In this document: piece after piece, positions 28,109 to 36,923 of the stretch | Layout of the letters: each line of letters begins with the position of its first letter | Numbering within the stretch: position 1 is the stretch's first letter | Assembly (NCBI RefSeq): GCF_001885585.1 | Contig: NZ_LSRP01000107.1 | Coordinates: 152,056-216,055 of the forward strand | Source: Pararhizobium antarcticum | GTDB taxonomy: Bacteria; Pseudomonadota; Alphaproteobacteria; Rhizobiales; Rhizobiaceae | DNA length: 64,000 bases | Reading direction: 5' to 3' | Notes under the pieces: generated by a model | Told to the model about the DNA's origin: nothing | Seen by the model: the letters and a program-made list of their open reading frames with translations, nothing else | Databases searched by the model: none | Translations under genes and position numbers: made by a program

Positions 28109-28461
28109 GTCTGTCTCCTCCTTGGAGAGGTCTGTTCTGTTTTTGCCGTCGACTGGCCGTTGCCGGATGTCCGGGCAGCAAACCGCGGGACTGCAGTCAA
28201 AGTTCCATGCGATGCCTAGCGGAACCGCGATTAACTCGTGATGAACAGCGTATTCATCCTCGACAGCACATAGAGGCGATCTTGCGGCGGAAAGGGGTAA
28301 ACGCGGCCACAGCATGAAGTTTCGGCGTTTTTCGACGGATTCCTGTTGATTTTCTCCTGGAAAGCGTAGGACTATCGGCCCAGACCGGCAAAACAATGCC
28401 CGGCATACCGGACATCCGCATAAAACAAAAAACCGGATGTCTGCCAACAGAGAGGATGAAC
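28109..28461. other. 353-base divergent intergenic region (OmpA-family gene / amino acid binding protein)
   Basis: No supported gene was found. Ribosome sites for both flanking genes lie at its two ends. Promoters for both must lie here, but none stands out strongly. Confidence 0.4.
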
Positions 28462-29244
28462 ATGCGTATTTCCAAACGTCTGGCAGTCGCCGCTTCGGCT
28501 GCCGTTTTCGCACTCATGGCCGGCTCCGCCCTGGCTGAAGGCGAAAAGATCGTGATCGGCACGGAAGGCGCCTACCCGCCCTTCAACAATCTTGAAGCGG
28601 ACGGCACGCTGACCGGCTTCGACATCGACATCGCCAAGGCGCTCTGTGCCGAGATGAAGGCAGAATGCACCTTCGTCACCCAGGATTGGGACGGCATCAT
28701 CCCGGCGCTTTTGTCAAAGAAGTTCGATGCGATCGTCGCTTCGATGTCGATCACGCCCGAGCGCCAGGAAAAGGTCGACTTCACCGAAAAATATTATAAC
28801 ACCGGCCCGGCCATCGCCATACCGAAAGATTCGGACATAACGGAAGCAACGGCCGCTGGCCTCGCCGGCAAGACGATCGGCGCGCAGTCGTCGACGACGC
28901 ATTCGAACTATGCCGAAGCCTTCTTCAAGGATGCCGAGCTGAAGCTCTACCCGACGCCTGACGAATACAAGCTCGACATCGCCAATGGCCGTGTCGATGC
29001 CGTCATCGATGACGTCGTCGTCCTTTCGTCCTGGCTCAAGACCGAGGACGGCGCCTGCTGCAAGATCCTCAAGGCGCTCGATCCGGATCCCGTCATCAAC
29101 GGACCTGGCGCCGGCATTGCGATCCGCAAGGGCGAGACCGAGCTGAAGGGCAAGTTCGATGCCGCCATCCAGGCGATCCGCGCCAATGGCACCTACAAGG
29201 AAATCAACGACAAGTATTTCGATTTCGACGTCTACGGCGGCTGA
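28462..29244 (+). CDS. Polar amino acid ABC transporter substrate-binding protein
   Basis: A 260-residue periplasmic protein of solute-binding family 3. A signal peptide of ~24 residues ends SALA. The mature protein starts KIVIGTEGAYPPFN. The ligand-site blocks GFDIDIAKALCAEM, SMSITPERQEKVDFTEKYY and GAQSSTTHSNYAEAFF follow. This resembles lysine/arginine/ornithine/histidine binders. AGAGG precedes the ATG at 28462. It is followed by a hairpin and then two permease genes, the usual importer arrangement. Confidence 0.93.
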   Translation: MRISKRLAVAASAAVFALMAGSALAEGEKIVIGTEGAYPPFNNLEADGTLTGFDIDIAKALCAEMKAECTFVTQDWDGIIPALLSKKFDAIVASMSITPERQEKVDFTEKYYNTGPAIAIPKDSDITEATAAGLAGKTIGAQSSTTHSNYAEAFFKDAELKLYPTPDEYKLDIANGRVDAVIDDVVVLSSWLKTEDGACCKILKALDPDPVINGPGAGIAIRKGETELKGKFDAAIQAIRANGTYKEINDKYFDFDVYGG

Positions 29245-29266
29245 TTTCGAACTGCACAGAAATGCG

Positions 29267-29297
29267 ATGGCGGAAGGCTTGCCCTTCCGCCATTTTT
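29267..29297 (+). terminator. Hairpin between binding protein and permease genes (probable attenuator)
   Basis: ATGGCGGAAGG pairs with CCTTCCGCCAT around a 5-base loop, followed by TTTTT. Such intra-operon terminators are common in ABC importers and keep the binding protein in excess over the membrane subunits. Confidence 0.8.
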
Positions 29298-29358
29298 GTT
29301 TGACAACACAAGACAACAACAAGCGAGCCAAAAAGGCCGCGCCGGGGAAAACAGACAC

Positions 29359-30162
29359 ATGCAGGCTGCATTTGCCGCCCTATCGTCGCTGCTGTCGTGG
29401 ATTGCCACGACCATCGATCCGCTCTGCGGCCCGATCGGTGTGTTCAGGCTGTTTGCCTCCGGGACACTTTTGTCCTGCGGCGATGTCGGCTGGGGCGACG
29501 AGATCGCCTTCGGTTTCATGATTACCACCAGCCTTGCCCTCTGCACCTTGCCCATCGGCCTGTTCTTCGGCTTCTTCATTGCACTGGCCAAGCAGTCGGA
29601 AGAAAAATCGCTGCGGCTGGCGACCGACATCTACACGACGATCTTCCGCGGCCTGCCCGAGCTTTTGACACTGTTCATCGTCTATTACGGCTTGCAAATT
29701 CTGGCGCAGCAATTCATGGCCGGGCTCGGTTATGAGGGAGCGGTGGAGATCAACGCCTTCGTTGCCGGCATGATCGCGCTCGGCGTCGTTTTCTCCGCCT
29801 ATTGTTCCGAGGTGCTGCTCTCTGCCTTCAAGGCAATCCCGCGCGGCCAGTACGAGGCCGGCGATGCACTGGGCCTGCGCCGGGGCCGCACCATGCGGCT
29901 GATCATCCTGCCGCAGCTGGTGCGCATTGCGCTTCCCGGGCTTGGAAACCTCTGGATGGCGCTTCTCAAGGACACCGCCCTCGTCTCGGTCATCGGCCTG
30001 CCCGATATCCTGCGCCAGACCGGCATCGCCGCACGCGTGACGAAAAACGCCTTTGAATTCTTCTCGATCGCCTGCCTGCTCTTCCTCGTTCTGGCCATGC
30101 TGTCGTCGCTGGTGTTTTCCGCGCTCGAGCGCTGGACGAAACGCTCGGAGGCCGCCCGATGA
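29359..30162 (+). CDS. Polar amino acid ABC transporter permease (first)
   Basis: A 267-residue inner-membrane subunit of the HisMQ type. It has several hydrophobic helices, the opening IYTTIFRGLPELLTLFIVYYG, and the EAA loop that contacts the ATPase (KAIPRGQYEAGDALGL, followed by LPQLVRIALPGLGN). The ATG at 29359 was chosen because the first residues lead directly into the first membrane helix. It overlaps the next permease by four bases. Confidence 0.92.
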   Translation: MQAAFAALSSLLSWIATTIDPLCGPIGVFRLFASGTLLSCGDVGWGDEIAFGFMITTSLALCTLPIGLFFGFFIALAKQSEEKSLRLATDIYTTIFRGLPELLTLFIVYYGLQILAQQFMAGLGYEGAVEINAFVAGMIALGVVFSAYCSEVLLSAFKAIPRGQYEAGDALGLRRGRTMRLIILPQLVRIALPGLGNLWMALLKDTALVSVIGLPDILRQTGIAARVTKNAFEFFSIACLLFLVLAMLSSLVFSALERWTKRSEAAR

Positions 30163-30989
30163 GCCATCGCGAAACCATGCTGCCTGCCCTGCCCGCACCG
30201 CCCGAGGCCGCGCGTCGGTTCACGACATCGCGGCTGATCGGCAACGTCACGCTCGGCATCTGGCTAGCCGCCGCCATCGGCATCGTGCTGTTCATCATCG
30301 ACAGCTGGAGCATCGAGAAACTCACCAAATACGGCCCCAACCTCATCTCGGGTCTGGGCGTGACGCTGACGCTGGTCAGCATATCCGTGGTGCTCGGCGG
30401 TATTCTGTCGCTACCGCTGGCCTATGCCCGCATGACAAAAAACAAGGTGCTGTCCTGGCTCGCCTACATCTATGTCTATTTCTTCCGGGGCACGCCATTG
30501 ATCACCCAGCTTTTCCTCATCTACTACGGCTTTGGCACATTCCGGCCCTATCTCGAGGCGATCGGCCTCTGGACCTTCTTCCGCGATGCCTGGTTCTGCG
30601 CGCTCCTGACCTTCACGCTCAACACCGCCGCCTACCAGGCGGAGATCCTGCGCGGTGCCATCCAGAGCGTGCCGCGCGGCCAGCACGAAGGCTCGGCCGC
30701 ACTCGGCCTGCCCCGGCGCATCGCCTTTTTCAAGATTATCCTGCCGCAGGCGATGATCGTCGCCCTGCGCCCCTATGGCAACGAAATCATCCTGATGATC
30801 AAGGGCTCCGCCATCGTCGCCATCGTCACCGTCTTCGACCTGATGGGCGAAACCCGCCGCGCCTTTTCGCGCACCTATGATTTCCAGATGTATCTCTGGG
30901 CGGCCATCCTCTACCTGATCATGGTCGAGATCCTGCGCAATCTCTGGGCCTGGATCGAAAACCGCCTGACGCGGCACCTGAAGCGCTAG
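30159..30989 (+). CDS. Polar amino acid ABC transporter permease (second)
   Basis: A 276-residue partner permease with the same architecture: YFFRGTPLITQLFLIYYGFG, the EAA loop in SVPRGQHEGSAALGLPRR, then ILPQAMIVALRPYGNE. It starts inside the stop of the first permease (ATGA), so the two are translationally coupled. No ATP-binding subunit follows. The next genes belong to other families, so the ATPase must be encoded elsewhere. Confidence 0.92.
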   Translation: MSHRETMLPALPAPPEAARRFTTSRLIGNVTLGIWLAAAIGIVLFIIDSWSIEKLTKYGPNLISGLGVTLTLVSISVVLGGILSLPLAYARMTKNKVLSWLAYIYVYFFRGTPLITQLFLIYYGFGTFRPYLEAIGLWTFFRDAWFCALLTFTLNTAAYQAEILRGAIQSVPRGQHEGSAALGLPRRIAFFKIILPQAMIVALRPYGNEIILMIKGSAIVAIVTVFDLMGETRRAFSRTYDFQMYLWAAILYLIMVEILRNLWAWIENRLTRHLKR

Positions 30990-31155
30990 GAGACATTATC
31001 CGGGGCGATCAACCACTTGGCAGCACTCCTCCGAAAAGGCTGCTAACACACTGAAATCAAATAATATTCACAAATCTCCGACGCGCTTTAACACTTGATT
31101 TACCAATCGGGCGCTTCAATCATAGGGACCATCATTCAGCAACGATGAGGTCCAT

Positions 31156-31422
31156 ATGACAAACGAAATGGAACTGCAGCTTAAAGGTTATGGCCTGACG
31201 ACCGCACAGATCCTCTATCGCATGCCCGATCATCCGGCCTTTCTGCAAACCTATATCTGGCAACAGTACGACATCGCGCCGCACTTTCCCGAGATGAACA
31301 GTTTCCTGAAATTCTGGCAGGAGACACTCGACGGCCCCCTGCATTCGGTGCGCTACATTCACCGCAAGCTGATCTCGGCCACCGACTGGCGGGCGCTCAA
31401 GGGCGAATTCATCATCAACTGA
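31156..31422 (+). CDS. usg: Usg family protein
   Basis: An 88-residue soluble protein matching the Usg family of alphaproteobacteria: LKGYGLTTAQILYRMPDHP, LQTYIWQQYDIAPHFPEM, FWQETLDGPLHSVRY. The family is named from its position near tryptophan genes in some species; its biochemical role is not established. No trp gene is adjacent here. The ATG at 31156 is the first plausible start, and an AT-rich possible promoter lies ~60 bases upstream. Confidence 0.88.
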   Translation: MTNEMELQLKGYGLTTAQILYRMPDHPAFLQTYIWQQYDIAPHFPEMNSFLKFWQETLDGPLHSVRYIHRKLISATDWRALKGEFIIN

Positions 31423-31492
31423 GCACGCCCTGCGGCGCAACAGGGCTGAAGATCGACTTGCCAAGTCGGGGACGGCACCTTATGACGCCGCC

Positions 31493-32308
31493 ATGGAAAA
31501 AATCGACGAAGAAGCTTTGGCCGAAGCCTATAATCGCGCGCTCGCGCTGGAGAAATCCGGTGATATCGAAGCCGCAGTGAAAGCCTACGAGGAGGTCCTC
31601 GCGATCGATCCCGAGGACCATGGCGGCGCGGCCGTGCGCATCGCCTCGATGGGCCGCGGCGAGACGCCCGACAAGGCGCCGGACGCTTATGTGACCACAC
31701 TGTTCGACCAGCATGCCGACGTCTTTGAGGATGTGCTCGTCGAGCAGCTCGAATATCATGTCCCGGTTCTGGTGCGCCAGCGGCTGCAGGCCCTCGCGCT
31801 TGGCCCGTTCAAGCGGCTGCTCGATCTCGGTTGCGGCACGGGCCTGACCGGCGGCGCACTGCGCGATCTTGCGGGCGACATGACCGGCATCGACCTGTCG
31901 GAAAACATGGTCGAAGTCGCCCATGACAAGGACCTCTACGAAACCCTCTATGTTGCCGAAGTGGTGGATTTCCTCGAAGACAACGACGATCCGTCCTTCG
32001 ACCTGATCACCGCGACCGACGTCTTGCCCTATCTCGGCGGCTTGGAAGCCCTGTTCTTCGGCGTTGCCGAAAACCTGGAGCCCGGCGGCCTGTTCATATT
32101 CTCCAGCGAAACCCTGCCGGAAGAGACGCTGGCCGGGCGCCGCTTCATGGTCGGCCCGCACCAGCGCTTTGCCCATGCGCCGGACTATGTGCGCAATCGG
32201 CTTGATGAAACCGGTTTCGACCTGGTGGAAATGACCGACATCACCGTTCGTCTGGAGGATGGCCAGCCGATCGCCGGCCACCTCGTCATCGCAAGGCTGC
32301 GCGCCTGA
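31493..32308 (+). CDS. SAM-dependent methyltransferase with N-terminal TPR unit
   Basis: A 271-residue soluble protein. Residues ~5-45 form one TPR-like helix pair (EALAEAYNRALALEKSGDIEAA, then AYEEVLAIDPED). The class I methyltransferase core follows, with motif I LLDLGCGTGLTGGAL, the acidic GIDLSENMVEVA, and FDLITATDVLPYLGGLEALF. The layout matches methyltransferases that act on proteins or quinone-like small molecules. The substrate is unknown. It lies 70 bases downstream of usg on the same strand. Confidence 0.88.
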   Translation: MEKIDEEALAEAYNRALALEKSGDIEAAVKAYEEVLAIDPEDHGGAAVRIASMGRGETPDKAPDAYVTTLFDQHADVFEDVLVEQLEYHVPVLVRQRLQALALGPFKRLLDLGCGTGLTGGALRDLAGDMTGIDLSENMVEVAHDKDLYETLYVAEVVDFLEDNDDPSFDLITATDVLPYLGGLEALFFGVAENLEPGGLFIFSSETLPEETLAGRRFMVGPHQRFAHAPDYVRNRLDETGFDLVEMTDITVRLEDGQPIAGHLVIARLRA

Positions 32309-32318
32309 CCGTCACATA

Positions 32319-32339
32319 GCCCGGCCGACCTGGCCGGGC
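32319..32339. terminator. GC-rich hairpin between convergent genes
   Basis: GCCCGGCC pairs with GGCCGGGC around GACCT between the methyltransferase and GFA stop codons. No T-run is present, so terminator function is only positional inference. Confidence 0.45.
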
Positions 32340-32350
32340 CGCGATCGAAG

Positions 32351-32731
32351 TTACGCGTCGTGCACGGCCGGCGTCTCGTACCAGTCGCCCTTGAATTCGG
32401 TCAGGATGTTCTTGACGATCACTTTGCCTGTGGGACCGTCGATGACGCCAGCGGAAACCATCAGGAGATCGGTGCCGATATTGTCCTTGAACAACCGGCT
32501 GCCGCAGGTCGAGCAGAACCCCCGGCGCGCCGTGTCGCTATAGCCCCACCATTGCAGCGTGCCATCGGCTTCGAACCGGACATCGTCACGCGGCGCACCG
32601 ATCACCGCCATGTAGTTGCCGTGTGCCTTGCGACAGTCACCGCAATGGCAGCAGAAGACGCCGGCCGCATCGGTCGGAATGGAAAACTTCACACCGCCAC
32701 AGCGGCAGGATGCGTTCAGTCGTTCAGCCAT
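32351..32731 (-). CDS. GFA family protein (second copy)
   Basis: A 126-residue zinc protein with ligands in SCRCGGVKF, FCCHCGDCRKAHG and GFCSTCGSRLFKD, the three cysteine groups of the GFA/CENP-V fold. It is only distantly similar to the copy at the left end of the window, so it is not a recent duplication. The ATG at 32731 follows GAGGA. The substrate is unknown. Confidence 0.85.
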   Translation of the reverse strand: MAERLNASCRCGGVKFSIPTDAAGVFCCHCGDCRKAHGNYMAVIGAPRDDVRFEADGTLQWWGYSDTARRGFCSTCGSRLFKDNIGTDLLMVSAGVIDGPTGKVIVKNILTEFKGDWYETPAVHDA

Positions 32732-32959
32732 GTTCTTATCCTCATTGCAGTGTCCGGGTCGGCGATCGCCACCCGATCCCGGTTTACATATGGCTGGATG
32801 CCGTCGCGTCCATGTCCGTGCGCGGGAAAAGATCAAGAGCGGGATTTTACAGCCAATAATGCAATCCTTGATAGAATTAACAACCCTGAAGGGCAATCGG
32901 TTTGTAGACGGAACGCCTGAGAGTTCTAGCTTGACCTTTCAACCTAAGGGGGAATTCAG

Positions 32960-34504
32960 ATGCAGGATTGGGCATGGTTGACGGGGGCGACGCATTTCTT
33001 TGGTCTGGTGGGGGATACACTTGAGAACCTCCTGGGGCTCAATCCGATCGCCCTTCTGTTCGCGCTGTTGACACCGCTGCTCCTGATCTATGGGCGGCGC
33101 GAAGTCCGGGTACGGCGGTTGCGCTCGATCCAGGATTTTATCCGTGCCTTTGATCAGCTGCGCCAGACGCAGGCGGAAAAGGATGAGCAGGACGCTGCTG
33201 CGCAATCGGTTCCCCCGGCCAGGCGACCACAGCCGATCACCCAGAACCCAACCTTCGAATTCGTCCGCTCGAAATACACGTCCGACATCGAGCCTGTCGA
33301 ATGGCGGGGCGAAAAACGGACATTGAAACTTAGCGAAAACGAGGAGATCGACCGGATCATCGAGAGCCTCGGGGCCTTTGGATCACCCACCGACAAGCGC
33401 ATATTCCTGTCGACGACAGGCTTTATCATCGCCTGTTATTTCGGCTTTGATGCGCTGCAGGAAACGATGCTTTCCGGCTTCGGAGCCGCTGGCTCTGCCT
33501 GTGCGACCACCTTGCCCTGCACCGAGGCCGCGATGAAGCCCGGCTCCTACGAACAGTTGCGCATCATCGGCTCGCTCACCTTTGTTGGTGCCTATATCGC
33601 CGCAATCCGGATTTTCCTGCGCGGCCTTTCGGTGTTCGACCTGTCGTCCTACACCTTCCTGCGTCAGACCGGCGAGATGCTGGCATCGGTGACTTTCACC
33701 ATTCTCGTCTTCCGTGCCTTTCCCGATCCCTTTCATGACGTGGTCTCGGCAGTGGCCCCCGGCTTTGCAGGCCCCGCCGATGGCAGCATTCCCTGGATCT
33801 GGCTGGCGCTGGCGCCGCTGTTCGGCCTCCTGCCGCAAAGCGTCACGAAATTCCTGCTGATGAAGATGCAGTCGCTGGTCGCCTGGATCAAGACGAGCGA
33901 CGACCGCTTCATCGCCGTGACGAAGATCATCTCGCTGGATATCATCGACGGCATCGACTTCGAGACGCGTTTCCGTCTGGAGGAATGCGGCATCTACGAT
34001 GTCCAGAACCTGGCCACCTACAATCCGATCATGCTGCACATCGAATCGCCCTACGGCATCTATCAGGTGATAGACTGGATCGGCCAGGCGCAGCTCTGCC
34101 ACATCGTCGGTCCGGAAAAGTTCCTTTTGTTCCGCGAGGTCAACATCCGCACCATCTTCGATCTCGAACGGGCGATCAGCGACGTCAACGCGCCGCCGGA
34201 ATTCGACGACATCTGCGTCAGCATCCTGTTTGCCAGCACCGACAATCTCAAACAGACACTGGATATCACCAAGACCAAGCTGGCGACCATTGCCGAGGAT
34301 GGCACGGTCAGCGATGTCGACCTGGCCGAATACAGCCGCTGGGTCCGGGGAAAGATCAACAAGACGAATGTGTCGGCAGCAACCGAACATGTCATGCGCT
34401 GGATTGCCGATGATCTGCATGTCCGCCGGCTGCGCCGTCTCTGGAAAGAGATTTCCGCCAGCCTCGGTGAAGACTCCGATCGGCTGGACAGCACCAAACG
34501 TTAA
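32960..34504 (+). CDS. Unrecognised 514-residue multi-helix membrane protein with cytoplasmic C-terminal domain
   Basis: No family was recognised. A membrane segment lies at ~28-45 (LNPIALLFALLTPLLLIYG), followed by a charged ~105-residue segment. More hydrophobic segments lie at ~150-168, 195-215, 235-252 and 275-292. The soluble C-terminal ~200 residues contain two similar helical stretches (FETRFRLEECGIYDVQNLATY and FREVNIRTIFDLERA). They resemble helix-hairpin-helix units of the kind that follow DUF4332-like patterns, but this is tentative. A purine-rich ribosome site (AAGGGGGA) precedes the ATG. The gene is monocistronic and followed by a hairpin. Confidence 0.75.
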   Translation: MQDWAWLTGATHFFGLVGDTLENLLGLNPIALLFALLTPLLLIYGRREVRVRRLRSIQDFIRAFDQLRQTQAEKDEQDAAAQSVPPARRPQPITQNPTFEFVRSKYTSDIEPVEWRGEKRTLKLSENEEIDRIIESLGAFGSPTDKRIFLSTTGFIIACYFGFDALQETMLSGFGAAGSACATTLPCTEAAMKPGSYEQLRIIGSLTFVGAYIAAIRIFLRGLSVFDLSSYTFLRQTGEMLASVTFTILVFRAFPDPFHDVVSAVAPGFAGPADGSIPWIWLALAPLFGLLPQSVTKFLLMKMQSLVAWIKTSDDRFIAVTKIISLDIIDGIDFETRFRLEECGIYDVQNLATYNPIMLHIESPYGIYQVIDWIGQAQLCHIVGPEKFLLFREVNIRTIFDLERAISDVNAPPEFDDICVSILFASTDNLKQTLDITKTKLATIAEDGTVSDVDLAEYSRWVRGKINKTNVSAATEHVMRWIADDLHVRRLRRLWKEISASLGEDSDRLDSTKR

Positions 34505-34532
34505 ACGCACGAACTGTGCTTGCATCAATCGG

Positions 34533-34557
34533 ACCGGCAGGGGCAACCTGCCGGTTT
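34533..34557 (+). terminator. Terminator after the 514-residue membrane protein gene
   Basis: ACCGGCAGG pairs perfectly with CCTGCCGGT around GGCAA, ending in TTT, 28 bases after the stop. Confidence 0.7.
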
Positions 34558-34787
34558 CGCCATTCAGGATTGCGCCCGCTCTGCCCGCTTGGCCACGAGC
34601 CAACCCATTCGTCTTTTTGCAGCGCTGCCGGACGCGGAAAAAACCCGTGATGGCTTCCCCCCGAATGGGCGTTCGGCTACTCCATGAGGCTTGTATACGG
34701 AATCGATTTCGGAATTTCAGCAGGGAACGATCAGCCGCAAATGGCTCGCTGCAAAATATCCGCGATCCAGGTCTTCAGGAGTTCTCA

Positions 34788-35657
34788 ATGGCTAAAGTTG
34801 CATTCATCGGTCTCGGCGTCATGGGTTATCCGATGGCCGGCCACCTGCGCGTCAAGGGCGGTCACGACCTCACGGTCTACAACCGCACGGCAGCGAAGGC
34901 GGAAACATGGGTCGACCAGTTCGGCGGAAGCACGGCAAGCACCCCCGCAGATGCCGCCGCCAACGCGGACTATGTGTTCTGCTGTGTCGGCAATGACGAC
35001 GACCTGCGCTCCGTGACAACGGGCAAGGATGGTGCCTTCCACAGCCTGAAGGCCGGAACCGTCTTCATCGACAACACGACGGCCTCCGCCGATGTCGCGC
35101 GCGAACTGGATGCGGCGGCCACCGCGCGCGGCGCGCATTTCATCGATGCACCGGTGTCCGGCGGACAGGCCGGCGCCGAAAACGGGGTTCTCACCGTCAT
35201 GTGCGGCGCAGAGCCGGACGTGTTCGCGCGGGCAAGACCCGTCATCGACGCCTATGCCCGCATGGTCGGCCTGATGGGACCGGCAGGATCGGGACAGTTG
35301 ACCAAGATGGTCAACCAGATCTGCATCGCCGGCCTGGTGCAGGGACTGGCGGAAGGCATCCATTTCGGCAAGAAGGCAGGCCTCGACATCGAGGCCGTCA
35401 TCGACGTGATCTCGAAAGGCGCCGCCGGCTCCTGGCAGATGGAAAACCGCCACAAGACGATGAATGTCGGGAAATATGATTTCGGCTTTGCCGTCGACTG
35501 GATGCGCAAGGACCTCGACATCGTGCTGTCGGAAGCCCGCAACAATGGCGCCACCCTGCCGGTGACGGCCCTGGTCGATCAGTTCTATGCCGAGGTGCAG
35601 TCGCTCGGCGGCAAACGCTGGGATACCTCGTCGCTCCTGGCACGGCTCGAGAAATAA
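34788..35657 (+). CDS. NAD(P)-dependent beta-hydroxyacid dehydrogenase family protein
   Basis: A 289-residue oxidoreductase of the 3-hydroxyisobutyrate/tartronate-semialdehyde reductase family. Visible signatures are the Rossmann VAFIGLGVMGYPMAGHL at the N-terminus and FIDAPVSGGQAGAENG (substrate binding). GSGQLTKMVNQ carries the catalytic Lys, and GAAGSWQMENR is in the all-helical C-terminal domain. The exact substrate cannot be read. CAGGAG precedes the ATG at 34788. It is convergent with an Lrp-family gene across a shared hairpin. Confidence 0.92.
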   Translation: MAKVAFIGLGVMGYPMAGHLRVKGGHDLTVYNRTAAKAETWVDQFGGSTASTPADAAANADYVFCCVGNDDDLRSVTTGKDGAFHSLKAGTVFIDNTTASADVARELDAAATARGAHFIDAPVSGGQAGAENGVLTVMCGAEPDVFARARPVIDAYARMVGLMGPAGSGQLTKMVNQICIAGLVQGLAEGIHFGKKAGLDIEAVIDVISKGAAGSWQMENRHKTMNVGKYDFGFAVDWMRKDLDIVLSEARNNGATLPVTALVDQFYAEVQSLGGKRWDTSSLLARLEK

Positions 35658-35680
35658 GGCCCGCCGAACCCGGAATTGAA

Positions 35681-35711
35681 AAAGGCTGACGCGCGCCGCG
35701 CCTCAGCCTTT
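35681..35711. terminator. Hairpin between the dehydrogenase and Lrp genes
   Basis: AAAGGCTGA and TCAGCCTTT form the outer stem, with a GC-rich inner pairing. A- and T-rich ends suit both convergent transcripts. Confidence 0.75.
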
Positions 35712-35735
35712 GTTCCCGCGCAAAATCCGGGCCGA

Positions 35736-36224
35736 TCAATCCTCGCCGGATTTCGCCTGTTCCAGCATCATGTAGTCGAGCGGAAGCTGTGTCGTGTACT
35801 TGATCTGCTCCATCGCGAAAGCGGAGGAGACGTCGCGGATCTCGATCTTGGCGATCATCCGCTTGTAGAAGGCATCATAGGCGGCAATGTCGGGAACGAC
35901 GACGCGCAGGAGATAATCGACATCACCGCTCATGCGGTAGAATTCGACGACCTCCGGAAACTCGCTGACAACTTCGGAAAACCGCCGCAGCCATTCGACG
36001 GAGTGCGAATTGGTCCGGATCGACACGAACACCGTCACCTTGGTGTTGATCTTGACCGGATCGAGCAGCGCCACCCGGCCACGGATGATGCCTTCCTCTT
36101 CCATCTTCTGGATCCGCCGCCAGCAGGGTGTCGTCGACAGGCCGACCTTCTTGGCGAGGTCGGCGACAGCGAGGGTCGAATCCTCCTGCAGAAGGCGCAG
36201 GATTTTGCGGTCAAGGCGGTCCAT
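35736..36224 (-). CDS. Lrp/AsnC-family transcriptional regulator
   Basis: A 162-residue regulator. The N-terminal helix-turn-helix reads LDRKILRLLQEDSTLAVADLA then KKVGLSTTPCWRRIQKMEEEG. The C-terminal RAM (ligand/oligomerisation) domain contains VVEFYRMSGDVDYLLRVVVPD. Such proteins sense amino acids. AAGGA lies 6 bases before the ATG at 36224. The region upstream is AT-rich and could bear its promoter. No target is clear: the flanking genes are convergent with it, or unrelated on the same strand. Confidence 0.93.
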   Translation of the reverse strand: MDRLDRKILRLLQEDSTLAVADLAKKVGLSTTPCWRRIQKMEEEGIIRGRVALLDPVKINTKVTVFVSIRTNSHSVEWLRRFSEVVSEFPEVVEFYRMSGDVDYLLRVVVPDIAAYDAFYKRMIAKIEIRDVSSAFAMEQIKYTTQLPLDYMMLEQAKSGED

Positions 36225-36290
36225 TTGGCGATCCTTATCGAATATTATTCTTTCTATAACGCGGAAATCGCCAAATGAAAGAAATTTGTT

Positions 36291-36923
36291 TCACTCGGTC
36301 AAGGCCCGGACCCGTGCGCGCAACACCGGCACAAGCTCCGCCTCGAACCAGGGATTCTTCTTCAGCCAGCTTGTGTTGCGCCAGCTCGGATGCGGCAGCG
36401 GCAGAACGGGAATGCCGCGATTGACGCCCAGGTGCAGGCGCCAGTCCCTGGCCGTCTCGGTCATGCTTTTGGCCGACCGCGTGCCCAGATGCCATTTTTG
36501 CGCATGCAGCCCGATGGCCAGCACCAGGGCGATCTGCGGCATGGCATCCAGCACGGTCTGGCGCCAGTGCGGCGCGCATTCCCGGCGTGGAGGCAGGTCG
36601 CTGCCATGGGCATCATAGCCGGGAAAACAGAAACCCATCGGGACGATTGCAAATTTCCGGGCATCGTAGAATTGCTCCCGGTCGACGCCGAGCCATTGGC
36701 GCAGCCTGTTGCCCGAGGCATCGTTGAAGGCCTGCCCGCTGTCATGCACGCGCAGTCCCGGTGCCTGGCCGGCAATCAGGATCTTCGCTGTCGACGACAG
36801 GACCGCCACCGGGCGCGGCTCATGCGGCAGCCGGTCGTCCATACCTTTCAAGGGCTGGTCGCGACAGATGCGGCAAGCGGCAATCGCCGCACGCAACGTC
36901 TCCAGCCCGTCAGTCCCCTTCAT
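36291..36923 (-). CDS. Uracil-DNA glycosylase family protein
   Basis: A 210-residue protein of the uracil-DNA-glycosylase fold. An N-terminal CRIC-type cysteine pair is present. The catalytic-region block is ILIAGQAPGLRVHDSGQAFND, then RLRQWLGVDREQFYD. The late HPSWRN block corresponds to the DNA-intercalation/His motif. It resembles the poorly characterised uracil-DNA glycosylase family proteins of alphaproteobacteria rather than Ung itself. Activity on uracil in DNA is probable but unproven. Its start overlaps the end of the upstream nuclease gene by 14 bases. Confidence 0.85.
   Translation of the reverse strand: MKGTDGLETLRAAIAACRICRDQPLKGMDDRLPHEPRPVAVLSSTAKILIAGQAPGLRVHDSGQAFNDASGNRLRQWLGVDREQFYDARKFAIVPMGFCFPGYDAHGSDLPPRRECAPHWRQTVLDAMPQIALVLAIGLHAQKWHLGTRSAKSMTETARDWRLHLGVNRGIPVLPLPHPSWRNTSWLKKNPWFEAELVPVLRARVRALTE

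Noticed and set aside
27034..28317. Ser/Cys- and Arg/Pro-rich plus-strand frames opposite the OmpA-family repeat
   Set aside because: Their repetitiveness is just the antisense reading of the 126-bp repeat; the minus strand has the signal peptide, the ribosome site and the OmpA domain.
29296..29358. Extended N-terminus for the first amino acid permease
   Set aside because: The added residues start inside the attenuator T-run and are polar, whereas the ATG at 29359 leads straight into the membrane part.
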